NCBI GenBank assembly: GCA_031178805.1
Contig: JAPSIJ010000032.1
Coordinates: 1-12,803, forward strand
Length of the DNA stretch: 12,803 nucleotides
Source: Cellulomonas sp.
GTDB taxonomy: Bacteria; Actinomycetota; Actinomycetes; Actinomycetales; Cellulomonadaceae
Reading direction: 5' to 3'
Shown here: positions 1-7,473 of the stretch, piece by piece
Layout of the letters: each line of letters begins with the position of its first letter
Position numbering within the stretch: the first letter of the stretch is position 1
The notes under the pieces: model-generated
Seen by the model: only the letters and a program-made list of their open reading frames with translations
Told to the model about the DNA's origin: nothing
Database searches by the model: none
Position numbers and translations under genes: made by a program

Positions 1-70
1 CCGCCGGAGGGGACGACCTCGCCGGGAGCGGACGACCTCGCGGCCGGGCCGGCGGTCCGGGTCGGTCGGG
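1..70. other. Region downstream of ndk with a 12-bp direct repeat
   Basis: This is the sequence after the ndk stop up to the window edge, and no gene is supported here. It holds two copies of GGACGACCTCGC, at 11-22 and 30-41, with a 19-bp period. A 7-bp complementary pair (CCGCCGG at 1-7, CCGGCGG at 49-55) is too widely separated to be a convincing terminator, and there is no T-tract. The repeat could belong to a larger array or a gene end lying outside the window. Confidence 0.4.
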
Positions 71-502
71 TCAGGCGGAGAGGGCGGGGAACCAGAGGGC
101 GATCTCGCGGGCCGCGGACTCCTCCGAGTCCGAGCCGTGCACGAGGTTCTGGGTGACCTTCAGGCCCCAGTCGCGGCCCAGGTCGCCGCGGATCGTGCCC
201 GGGGCGGCGGTGGTCGGCTCGGTGGACCCGGCCAGGGACCGGAAGCCCTCGATGACGCGGTGCCCCTCGGCGACCACGGCGAGCACCGGGCCGGACTTCA
301 TGAAGTCGACCAGCGGCTGGAAGAACGGCTTGCCCTCGTGCTCGGCGTAGTGCTGCTGCAGCAGGGCGTCGTCGGCGGTGCGGAGCTCGACGGCCACGAG
401 GGTGTAGCCCTTGGCCTCGATGCGGCGGAGCACCTCGCCGGAGAGACCGCGGCTCACGCCGTCGGGCTTGACCAGGACGAGGGTGCGCTGGATGTCGCTC
501 AT
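71..502 (-). CDS. ndk: Nucleoside diphosphate kinase
   Basis: This 143-aa cytoplasmic enzyme transfers the gamma-phosphate of ATP to (d)NDPs through a phosphohistidine, which balances the NTP and dNTP pools. The whole NDK fold is visible: the N-terminal strand with VKPDG (residues 11-15), the GTIRGDLG segment (102-109), and the active-site motif NLVHGSDS with catalytic His122. Length is usual for bacterial NDKs. ATG at 500-502 is the only sensible start because it precedes the conserved RTLVLVKPD strand directly. No strong Shine-Dalgarno is seen, and the start lies 10 nt after the stop of the DUF4233 gene, so the two are probably co-transcribed and perhaps translationally coupled. In many actinobacteria this gene follows folC and the DUF4233 gene. 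Here the pair has been separated from folC. Confidence 0.97.
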   Translation of the reverse strand: MSDIQRTLVLVKPDGVSRGLSGEVLRRIEAKGYTLVAVELRTADDALLQQHYAEHEGKPFFQPLVDFMKSGPVLAVVAEGHRVIEGFRSLAGSTEPTTAAPGTIRGDLGRDWGLKVTQNLVHGSDSEESAAREIALWFPALSA

Positions 503-512
503 GCGGGTGACT

Positions 513-974
513 CTAACCGGCGTCCGGCCGGTCGCGGGGCTCGACGGGACCGCCCGGCGCGGCCCGGTCCGGCAGCCCGCCCTGCGGCGTCTGGTCCGGG
601 TACGCCGCGTCGAACTCCGCCCGCTCCCGGTCGATCCGCGCGCCGAGGCGCAGCGAGACGAACCACAGCACCGCGAACAGCAGGCCGAGGACGTACATCA
701 GCGGGATCAGCACGCCGCAGGCGATCACCAGCAGCTGCGCCACCGAGCCCGCGACGTACCCGCCCGGGGCCGTGACCAGCCGCGACAGCACCACCAGCAC
801 GAGGAACATCGACCCCGCCACGGCCCACAGGACCGTGGGCGGGGCCGACCGCAGCCCGTACGCCGTAAGCGCCGCGAACAGCACCAGCACGCCCTCGAGG
901 ACGAGGATCATCGAGGTGAACTGCGGCTTGGCCGGCCGCTTGGGACGCGGGGGCCGCGAGGCGTGCATGCTCAT
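513..974 (-). CDS. DUF4233-type small membrane protein
   Basis: A 153-aa protein with a basic, proline-rich N-terminus (about residues 7-17) and four predicted membrane segments (about 20-42, 46-67, 73-92, 94-112). A hydrophilic tail rich in Pro, Asp and Gly follows. This size, topology and position directly before ndk match the actinobacterial DUF4233 family, whose function I do not know. The family is usually encoded between folC and ndk. The chosen ATG is 12 nt after the stop of the MFS exporter gene and has no clear Shine-Dalgarno. A second ATG two codons later (965-967 on the plus strand) is an equally possible start. The family call rests on remembered synteny plus topology; no distinctive motif was used. 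Confidence 0.85.
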   Translation of the reverse strand: MSMHASRPPRPKRPAKPQFTSMILVLEGVLVLFAALTAYGLRSAPPTVLWAVAGSMFLVLVVLSRLVTAPGGYVAGSVAQLLVIACGVLIPLMYVLGLLFAVLWFVSLRLGARIDRERAEFDAAYPDQTPQGGLPDRAAPGGPVEPRDRPDAG

Positions 975-986
975 CAGGCGGTCAGG

Positions 987-2681
987 CTACCGGGCGTCCG
1001 GCGCGCGGCGGTCGTCCGCGGTGCCGCCGCCCGACGAGCCGCCCGCCACGGCGCCCGCCGTCGCGCCGGCCGGGGCGCCCGCCGTCGCCGGGGTGCCGGC
1101 CGAGCCGCCCGCCACCGCCTCGCCGCGCGCCACCATGCCGGCGACGTCGGACAGCTTCACCTCGCGCAGGAACAGCGTGAGCACGAAGCCGATCGCCAGC
1201 AGCGGCACCAGGTACCAGAACGCCGGGGCGAGGGCGTCGGCGTAGGCGGTCACCACGCCGTCGCGCAGCTGGTCGGGCAGCTGGTCCACCACGGCCGGGG
1301 TCAGCGACTCGGCCGAGCCCGAGGGGTCCACCCCGGCGCCCGGGGCGCCCGCGAACACGGACTCCAGGCGCTCGGAGAGCCGGCTGGTGAAGATCGTGCT
1401 GAACAGCGCCGTGCCGACGGCCGCGCCGATCTCGCGGAAGAAGTTGTTGGCGCTGGTCGCCGTGCCGAGCTCGTGCGGGTCGACGGAGTTCTGCACCGCG
1501 AGCACGATCGTCTGCATCACCAGGCCGAGGCCGGCGCCGAGCACGAAGATCATCACGCCGAACAGCACCATCGACATGTCGCCGGTGATGGTGGTCAGCC
1601 AGGCGAGGCCGAGCGTCGCGATCGCCATGCCCGTGATCGGGAACGCCTTGTACCGGCCCGTCTTCGTGATCGCGATGCCGGAGCCGATCGCGGTGAGCAT
1701 GACGCCGACGGTCATCGGGAGCATCAGCAGGCCGGACTGGGTGACGCCGGAGCCCGTGGACATCTGCAGGAACGTGGGCAGGAACGCCAGCGAGGCGAAC
1801 ATGCCCATGCCGATCACCAGGCCGACCGAGGTCGCGAGGGTGAACGTCGGGTTCTTGAACAGGCGCAGCGGCAGGATCGGCTCGGCGGCGCGCAGCTCGA
1901 CGAGCACGAACGCGACCGCGGCGACCAGCGTGGCGACGAGCAGGCCGAGCAGGCGGCCGTCGGACCAGTCGTAGCCGGACTCGCCGCTGATCGAGCTCCA
2001 GGACGTGACGAGCACCAGGCCGGAGGTGGCGACGGTCAGCAGCACGATGCCGGCGACGTCCAGGCGGCGCCCGGAGCGGTGGCTCGGCAGCCTCAGCGTG
2101 AACCAGGCCGTGACGAACGCCGCGATGCCGATCGGGATGTTGATCCAGAAGCACCAGCGCCAGTCGGCGTGGTCGGTGAACAGCCCGCCCAGCAGCGGGC
2201 CGGCGACGGCCGCGACGCCGAACATGGCGCCCATCGGCCCCATGTACTTGCCGCGCTCCTTGGCCGGGACGATGTCCGCGATGATCGCCTGGGACAGGAT
2301 GATCAGGCCGCCGCCGCCGAGGCCCTGCACGCCGCGCCAGGCGACGAGCTCGCCGAACGACTGGGCGAAGCCGGCACCGGCCGAGGCGACGGTGAACAGG
2401 CTGATCGCGACCAGGAACGGCCAGCGCCGCCCCCACAGGTCGCCGAACTTGCCGTACAGCGGCATCACGATCGCGATGGCCAGGATGTAGATCGTCACGA
2501 CCCAGCCCTGGTGCTCCACGCCGTTCAGCTCGCCGACGATCGTGGGCATCGCGGTGCCGACGATCGACTGGTCGAGCGAGGACAGCAGCATGCTCGCCAG
2601 GAGGGCGCCGAAGATCAGCCAGATGGTGCGCTGGTTCAGCTCCACCAGCGGCTTGTCGGTGGTGGGGGCGGTGCTCGCCAT
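987..2681 (-). CDS. DHA2-family (14-TM) MFS drug/proton antiporter
   Basis: A 564-aa inner-membrane exporter of the EmrB/QacA type, expected to expel toxic compounds in exchange for protons. The substrate cannot be read from the sequence. Family motifs are clear: motif D1 around SLDQSIVGTAMPTI (35-48, with Asp37 in TM1), motif A GKFGDLWGRR (77-86), motif B around WRGVQGLGGG (115-124, Arg116), and motif C from about residue 147 ending GPLLGGLF (161-168). The WRWCFWINIPIG segment (174-185) is typical of 14-TM members. The last ~50 residues are a low-complexity Ala/Gly tail, and the final codons lie inside a 17-bp repeat that recurs at the folC stop. The ATG start has GAGG (2689-2692) 7 nt upstream. 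It follows a tetR gene on the same strand across a 139-bp gap, which suggests TetR-controlled efflux. Confidence 0.93.
   Translation of the reverse strand: MASTAPTTDKPLVELNQRTIWLIFGALLASMLLSSLDQSIVGTAMPTIVGELNGVEHQGWVVTIYILAIAIVMPLYGKFGDLWGRRWPFLVAISLFTVASAGAGFAQSFGELVAWRGVQGLGGGGLIILSQAIIADIVPAKERGKYMGPMGAMFGVAAVAGPLLGGLFTDHADWRWCFWINIPIGIAAFVTAWFTLRLPSHRSGRRLDVAGIVLLTVATSGLVLVTSWSSISGESGYDWSDGRLLGLLVATLVAAVAFVLVELRAAEPILPLRLFKNPTFTLATSVGLVIGMGMFASLAFLPTFLQMSTGSGVTQSGLLMLPMTVGVMLTAIGSGIAITKTGRYKAFPITGMAIATLGLAWLTTITGDMSMVLFGVMIFVLGAGLGLVMQTIVLAVQNSVDPHELGTATSANNFFREIGAAVGTALFSTIFTSRLSERLESVFAGAPGAGVDPSGSAESLTPAVVDQLPDQLRDGVVTAYADALAPAFWYLVPLLAIGFVLTLFLREVKLSDVAGMVARGEAVAGGSAGTPATAGAPAGATAGAVAGGSSGGGTADDRRAPDAR
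989..1005. repeat. Right-hand copy of 17-bp imperfect direct repeat
   Basis: ACCGGGCGTCCGGCGCG on the plus strand matches 6065-6081 (ACCGGGCGTCAGGCGCG) at 16 of 17 positions in the same orientation. This copy covers the last codons and part of the stop of the MFS gene, just before DUF4233. The other copy covers the folC stop, so the pair brackets the dhaKLM-tetR-MFS block. It may be a footprint of insertion or recombination. Both sites are GC-rich coding ends, so chance similarity is not excluded. Confidence 0.5.
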
Positions 2682-2696
2682 GTCGGTACCTCGTCC

Positions 2697-2797
2697 GTCG
2701 TGCGGTGTCGGGCCGGCGCGCCGCCGCCCGGCGACGGCTCGCGGGCGGCGCCGTCGTCGGCGTGGTGCTGGTCGTGCGGTGTCGTGCGGTGTCGTGC
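2697..2797. repeat. Decamer direct repeats GTCGTGCGGT between tetR and MFS
   Basis: The decamer GTCGTGCGGT (ACCGCACGAC on the coding strand) occurs at 2697-2706, next to the ribosome binding site of the MFS gene. It occurs again in tandem at 2771-2780 and 2781-2790, followed by a partial third unit GTCGTGC (2791-2797). The copies flank the 2722-2750 inverted repeat. They could be regulator binding sites or simple slippage repeats, and no promoter hexamers are clear in this interval. Confidence 0.6.
2722..2750 (-). terminator. GC-rich inverted repeat downstream of tetR
   Basis: Perfect 9-bp arms (CGCCGCCCG at 2722-2730 and CGGGCGGCG at 2742-2750) enclose an 11-nt loop. The element lies in the 139-bp gap after the tetR stop and before the MFS start. 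There is no T-tract. It could end or attenuate tetR transcription, or simply reflect base composition. Confidence 0.35.
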
Positions 2798-2820
2798 TGG
2801 GGGTGCGGCGCGGGCCGGGG

Positions 2821-3441
2821 TCAGCGGCCGGTCGCGAGGATGCCGGCCAGGTCCGAGACGACCCCCGGCAGGTGCTCGTGGACGTCTCCCCCGCCGCCCG
2901 CGGCGTCCCACCGCAGGAAGGTGGCGTGCGCGAGCGCGAGCAGGAGCGCGCCGACCAGCGTCACCACCGACTCGTCGGTGGTGTCGCCCAGCCGGCGCCG
3001 GACCAGGGCCGCGAGGTCGTCGTGCAGGCCCTGCAGGTGGGTGTAGGCGCGCAGCATCAGCTCGGGGTGGCCCTTGGCCACCTCGAACGCGCGCTCCATC
3101 CGCTCCTTGCCCAGCGGCGGGTGGTCCAGCGCGCTGGCGGTGAGCGCCTGCATGTCCGGCAGCAGGTCCCCGCTCGGGCCGCCGGCGGCGAACGTCTCCG
3201 CGGCGACCGGGTCGAGGCGCCAGTGCTCCAGGCCGAGCACGGCGTCGTCCTTGGTCTCGAAGTAGTTGAAGAACGTCCGCACCGAGACGCCGACCTCGGC
3301 GCAGATGGCCTCGACGGTCACCCGCTCCAGGCCGTGCTCGGCGGCCAGCCGGTGGGTGGCGTCGACGAACGCCTCCAGCCGCGCGCGCTTCTTCCGCGCC
3401 CGCAGCCCCTCGGCCTCCACGACTTCTTGCACGTCATGCAT
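2821..3441 (-). CDS. TetR/AcrR-family transcriptional regulator
   Basis: A 206-aa regulator, probably a dimeric repressor of the exporter that follows it. The N-terminal helix-turn-helix spans about residues 41-66, and VSVRTFFNYFETKDD (52-66) is the classic TetR recognition-helix region. The remainder is an alpha-helical ligand/dimer domain of normal length with no recognisable ligand signature. The ATG start has no good Shine-Dalgarno. It is embedded in a direct repeat (TTCTTGCACG at 3424-3433 and 3441-3450) and is preceded by a 17-bp palindrome, so the true start may be a downstream GTG (codon 4 or 8). The gene starts 53 nt after dhaM, so control of the dha genes is possible, but the MFS gene is the more usual partner. 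Confidence 0.9.
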   Translation of the reverse strand: MHDVQEVVEAEGLRARKKRARLEAFVDATHRLAAEHGLERVTVEAICAEVGVSVRTFFNYFETKDDAVLGLEHWRLDPVAAETFAAGGPSGDLLPDMQALTASALDHPPLGKERMERAFEVAKGHPELMLRAYTHLQGLHDDLAALVRRRLGDTTDESVVTLVGALLLALAHATFLRWDAAGGGGDVHEHLPGVVSDLAGILATGR

Positions 3442-3450
3442 TCTTGCACG
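3424..3450. promoter_or_regulatory. 10-bp direct repeat spanning the tetR start
   Basis: TTCTTGCACG occurs at 3424-3433 and 3441-3450, a 17-bp period, with the palindrome ATGCAT (3436-3441) between the copies. The element overlaps the annotated tetR start codon. Lower G+C than its surroundings and the regular spacing are compatible with a regulator binding region or promoter. This is inference from pattern only. Confidence 0.4.
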
Positions 3451-3458
3451 CGCTGCAG

Positions 3459-3475
3459 GGTTGCGCCAGGCAACC
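3459..3475. promoter_or_regulatory. 17-bp palindrome upstream of tetR (operator or small terminator)
   Basis: GGTTGCGCCAGGCAACC has perfect 6-bp arms and a 5-bp centre. It lies between the dhaM stop and the tetR start, about 18 bp upstream of the latter. The size and position fit a TetR-family operator for autoregulation. As RNA it would form a short hairpin that could also weakly terminate the dha transcript. The coding strand contains TTGCCT here, which could serve as a -35, but no good -10 is seen at the proper distance. Confidence 0.5.
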
Positions 3476-3494
3476 GCCGGGTGACGTCGGCGGC

Positions 3495-4232
3495 TCAGAC
3501 CTCGCCGAACCCCTCCTCGACCGCGCCGACGAACGCGTCCACGGCGACCCGCGCCTGCGGGCCGGAGGCCGAGACCTCCAGGGTGCGGCCCTGGGTGGCG
3601 CCGAGCGCCATCAGCTCCAGCACGCTGGCCGCGTCCACGCCGTCCACCTGCACCGCCGCGTCGAAGCCCGCCATCATCCGTGCGAGCACGGCCGCCGGAC
3701 GCGCGTGCAGGCCCAGCGGGTTGCGCACCACGACGTGGGCCGTGATGACCGCCGCGTGGTCCGCGGCCGCGTGCGGGGTGGGCACCTCGACCGGCCCGTC
3801 GTCGTCGCCCGGGACCTCGCCGGGGCCCGCGGCGTGCGGGAAGCCCGCGCCGGCGGCGGTCGCCGCGCCGAGCACCTCGCCCACGGGAGCGCCGCCCGCC
3901 GCGGTCACCGCCGCCGCGACGGCCGCCTCGACGAACGGCGCGTCCGCGAGGTGCACCCGCGCCGCGACGTCCTCGTCCAGCAGCTCGACGACCGACTCCG
4001 TGGTGAGCACCGCCGACCCGAGGTCGGTCAGCACCACGGCCGACCGCCCGTCGGCGGTCGCCGTGATCAGCGCCTCCTCGACGCGGTCGAAGCTCGTGCC
4101 GAGCCCGCCCGCGCCGTCGCCGCCGGCGGCGACCAGCAGCACGTCCGGCGCCATCTGCGCCGCCAGCTCGCGCGCGCCCTCGGCCAGCCGCTCCGAGTGC
4201 GACACCAGCACGAGCGCGACCCGGGCGGTCAC
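3495..4232 (-). CDS. dhaM: PTS-dependent dihydroxyacetone kinase phosphotransferase subunit (EIIA-HPr fusion)
   Basis: This 245-aa cytoplasmic protein passes PTS phosphate to DhaL-bound ADP. The N-terminal EIIA-Dha domain (about 3-125) carries the active-site LVLVSHSERL with His12, and a downstream GGDGAGGLGTSF region. A linker rich in Pro, Asp, Ala and His (about 130-160) leads to an HPr domain (about 163-245) with NPLGLHARPA (His176 as the Enzyme I-dependent site) and AASVLELMALGA (Ser203 in the position of HPr Ser46). The Enzyme I-like third domain of E. coli DhaM is absent, so ptsI elsewhere must supply phosphate. The GTG start overlaps the dhaL TGA (GTGA) and has GGAGG 7 nt upstream (4240-4244), which argues against the longer ORF through this frame and for translational coupling. 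Confidence 0.94.
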   Translation of the reverse strand: MTARVALVLVSHSERLAEGARELAAQMAPDVLLVAAGGDGAGGLGTSFDRVEEALITATADGRSAVVLTDLGSAVLTTESVVELLDEDVAARVHLADAPFVEAAVAAAVTAAGGAPVGEVLGAATAAGAGFPHAAGPGEVPGDDDGPVEVPTPHAAADHAAVITAHVVVRNPLGLHARPAAVLARMMAGFDAAVQVDGVDAASVLELMALGATQGRTLEVSASGPQARVAVDAFVGAVEEGFGEV

Positions 4233-4879
4233 GCGCCCGCCTCCGCCGCCGTCGCCGCGGCCGCCTCGAGCAGCAGCGCGGTGGACGTCGCGCCGGGGTC
4301 CTGGTGCCCCGCCGACCGCTCGCCGAGGTACGACGCCCGGCCCTTGGTCGCCACCAGCGGCACGGTCGCCTCCGCGCCGGACCGCGCCGCCTCGGCCGCC
4401 GCCGCGAGCACCGCCGCGGGCGAGGCCCCGGCGTCGGCGGCGGCCACCGCGGCCTCCACGGCCGGGGTCCACGCGTCCACCATCGTCTTCTCGCCCGGCC
4501 CGGCCTTGCCGCGCACGACGACGCCCTCCAGCGCCGCCTCCAGCATGGCCACCACCGCGCCGCTGTCCAGCTCCGGCAGCCCGGTCACCTTCGCGGCGCG
4601 CAGGTACGCCGTGCCGTAGAGCGGGCCGGCCGCCCCGCCCACCGTCGACATCAGGGTCGTGGCGACCAGCTTGAGCACCGCGCCGACGTCGGCCGGCGGC
4701 TGCTCCAGCGTGTCGAGCTTCGCCACGACCGCGGTGAAGCCCCGGGCGAGGTTCTCCCCGTGGTCGCCGTCGCCGATCTGCCGGTCGAGCTCGATCAGCT
4801 CCTCGCGGCGGGTGGCCACCGCCTGCGCCGTCTCGCGCGTCCAGGCGACCGCCCACGCCGCGTCCAGGGTTCCCGTCAT
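4229..4879 (-). CDS. dhaL: Dihydroxyacetone kinase ADP-binding subunit
   Basis: This 216-aa subunit holds ADP-Mg as a cofactor that is rephosphorylated by DhaM and donates phosphate to dihydroxyacetone on DhaK. Key motifs are LDRQIGDGDHGENL (31-44, Mg-coordinating Asp32, Asp37 and Asp39, plus His40), STVGGAAGPLYGT (78-90), GPGEKTMVDAW (127-137), and the C-terminal KGRASYLGERSAGHQDPGAT (179-198). All are standard for DhaL, and the length is normal. The ATG is supported by a full GGAGGT (4891-4896) 11 nt upstream. The stop overlaps the dhaM start by the GTGA arrangement, and a 61-nt gap separates it from dhaK. Being the middle gene of dhaKLM makes the assignment secure. Confidence 0.96.
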   Translation of the reverse strand: MTGTLDAAWAVAWTRETAQAVATRREELIELDRQIGDGDHGENLARGFTAVVAKLDTLEQPPADVGAVLKLVATTLMSTVGGAAGPLYGTAYLRAAKVTGLPELDSGAVVAMLEAALEGVVVRGKAGPGEKTMVDAWTPAVEAAVAAADAGASPAAVLAAAAEAARSGAEATVPLVATKGRASYLGERSAGHQDPGATSTALLLEAAAATAAEAGA

Positions 4880-4940
4880 CCTGCGTCCCCACCTCCGCCG
4901 TCCGGCCGCCGGCCACGGCGCCCGGCGGGCGACGAGCCGG

Positions 4941-5936
<996 letters not shown>

Positions 5937-5988
5937 GTCGTGGTCCCTCCGGACGGCCGCGCGCGGCGCCCTCGCCGCGACAGCACTC

Positions 5989-6017
5989 ACACTCGCCGCG
6001 CAGGTCGCGGCCGTCAA
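5989..6017 (-). promoter_or_regulatory. Candidate promoter of the dhaKLM operon
   Basis: On the coding strand TTGACG (6012-6017) is followed after exactly 17 bp by GAGTGT (5989-5994). This gives a good -35 and a weak -10 that keeps A2 and T6. It lies downstream of the folC hairpin and about 50 bp before the dhaK GTG, as expected for an independent operon promoter. No operator was recognised. Confidence 0.4.
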
Positions 6018-6026
6018 GGGGCAGAC

Positions 6027-6066
6027 GTGCGGCGGGGGTGCACGTCCGTGCACACCCCCGCCGCAC
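6027..6066 (-). terminator. Strong hairpin between folC and dhaK
   Basis: Perfect 14-bp arms (GTGCGGCGGGGGTG at 6027-6040, CACCCCCGCCGCAC at 6053-6066) enclose a 12-nt loop that can itself fold through CACG/CGTG. The hairpin begins 7 bp past the folC stop. There is no T-run, as is common for terminators in GC-rich actinobacteria. It most likely ends the ileS-folC transcript and insulates the dha operon. Confidence 0.7.
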
Positions 6067-6081
6067 CGGGCGTCAGGCGCG
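6065..6081. repeat. Left-hand copy of 17-bp imperfect direct repeat
   Basis: ACCGGGCGTCAGGCGCG covers the folC stop codon (6073-6075) and its last two codons. It matches 989-1005 at 16 of 17 positions in the same orientation. Together the copies bound the dhaKLM-tetR-MFS block. Similarity does not extend beyond the 17 bp on either side. Confidence 0.5.
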
Positions 6082-7473
6082 GCCCAGGTACACCCGCGCG
6101 TCGGCCACCAGCATGATCGAGCCGGTGACGAGCACGGCGGCGCCCCGCTCCACCTCGGCCTCGGCGAGGTCGGCCGCGAGGGTGATCGCGTCGTCCAGCC
6201 GCTCGCGCACGTGCACGCGGTCCTCACCGAACACGTCGACGGCCACCTCGGCGAGGTCCTCGATCTCCATCGCCCGCGGGTTCGACGCCCGGGTGATGAC
6301 GATCTCGGCCAGCGACGGCTCCAGCACCGCGAGGATCCCCTCGGGGTCCTTGTCGGCCATCACGCCGACCACGCCCACCACCCGCTGGAAGGCGAACGCC
6401 TCCTCCACCGCCTCGACGAGGGCCGCGGCACCGGACGGGTTGTGCGCGCCGTCGACCAAGATCGTCGGGCTGGACCGGACCAGCTCGAGCCGGCCCGGGG
6501 AGTCCGCGTCGGCGAACGCCACCTCGACCACCGCGCCGTCCAGCGCGCCGCCGCCCGCCATCAGCGCCTCGGTGGCCACGAGCGCCGCGAGCGCGTTGTG
6601 CGCCTGGTGCTCGCCGTGCAGCGGCAGGAAGATCTCGGTGTAGACGCCGCCGGTGCCGCGCAGGGTGAGCAGCTGCCCGCCGACGGCCACCCGGCGCTCG
6701 ACGACGTCGGTGTCGACGCCCTCGCGCACCACCCGGGCGCCGCGCTCGGCGGCGGCCTGCAGGATCACGCCCTCGGCGTCCTCCTCCTGCCGGGACAGCA
6801 CGAGCGTCGCGCCGTCCTTGACGATGCCCGCCTTCTCGCCCGCGATCTCGACCAGCGTGTGGCCGAGCCAGCGCTCGTGGTCGTAGGCGACGGGCGTGAT
6901 CACCGCGACCTCGCCGTCGGCGACGTTGGTGGCGTCCCAGCGGCCGCCCATGCCGACCTCGATCACCGCGACGTCCACGGGCGCGTCGGCGAACGCCGCG
7001 AACGCCATCACCGTGAACACCTCGAAGAACGACAGCCGCGGGCGGCCCTCGGCCTGCTCCTTGACGTCCACCATGTGCACGTACGGGGCGACGTCCTGCC
7101 AGACCTCGACGAACCGCTCGTCGGTGATCGGCTCGCCGTCGACGGCGATCCGCTCGGTGACCCGGGTCAGGTGCGGGCTGGTGAACCGCCCCGTGCGCAG
7201 CCCGTGCTCGCGCACCAGCCGCTCGATCATCCGCGCCGTGGAGGTCTTGCCGTTCGTGCCCGTGACGTGCACGACCCGGTAGGCCCGCTGCGGGTCCCCG
7301 AGCAGCTCGCACACCGCCGCCACCCGGTCCAGCGTGGGGTCGATGTCGTGCTCGGGCGCCCGCTCGAGGATGCCGGCGTAGACCTCGTCGGCCGCCCGGC
7401 GGGCGGCCTGGGCGGCCTCGTCCCGCAGGTGGTCCGCCCCGCCGTGGCCCTTCGGGCCCCGCGCGGCGCTCAC
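6073..7473 (-). CDS. folC: Bifunctional folylpolyglutamate synthase/dihydrofolate synthase
   Basis: A 466-aa Mur-ligase-fold ATPase that adds glutamate to dihydropteroate and to folates in one-carbon metabolism. The P-loop VTGTNGKTSTA is at 70-80, the folate-site RFTSPHL at 96-102, the Mg-binding IEVGMGGRWDATN at 171-183, HGEHQAHNALAAL in the middle, and VDGAHNPSG in the C-terminal domain that binds glutamate. The frame is open far upstream over ileS, but the family length and the GTGA overlap with the ileS stop fix the start at the GTG at 7471-7473. Translational coupling to ileS is therefore likely. The first ~30 residues are a charged, non-conserved extension. The expected downstream partners, DUF4233 and ndk, are displaced by about 5 kb. 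Confidence 0.96.
   Translation of the reverse strand: MSAARGPKGHGGADHLRDEAAQAARRAADEVYAGILERAPEHDIDPTLDRVAAVCELLGDPQRAYRVVHVTGTNGKTSTARMIERLVREHGLRTGRFTSPHLTRVTERIAVDGEPITDERFVEVWQDVAPYVHMVDVKEQAEGRPRLSFFEVFTVMAFAAFADAPVDVAVIEVGMGGRWDATNVADGEVAVITPVAYDHERWLGHTLVEIAGEKAGIVKDGATLVLSRQEEDAEGVILQAAAERGARVVREGVDTDVVERRVAVGGQLLTLRGTGGVYTEIFLPLHGEHQAHNALAALVATEALMAGGGALDGAVVEVAFADADSPGRLELVRSSPTILVDGAHNPSGAAALVEAVEEAFAFQRVVGVVGVMADKDPEGILAVLEPSLAEIVITRASNPRAMEIEDLAEVAVDVFGEDRVHVRERLDDAITLAADLAEAEVERGAAVLVTGSIMLVADARVYLGRA

Noticed and set aside
411..3143. 910-aa plus-strand ORF opposite DUF4233, the MFS gene and part of tetR
   Set aside because: It is antisense to clearly conserved genes and its composition (runs of Arg, His, Gln, Asp, Gly) is what a complementary frame of GC-biased coding DNA gives.
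3495..4916. 473-aa minus-strand frame extending DhaM across dhaL
   Set aside because: The N-terminal half is a Gly/Arg-rich out-of-frame reading of dhaL. The EIIA domain begins at the GTG at 4230-4232.
5937..6227. 97-codon upstream extension of DhaK
   Set aside because: It runs through the folC-dhaK hairpin and folC itself and has no DhaK-like sequence. The GTG before KKLINDP has a strong GGAGGG.
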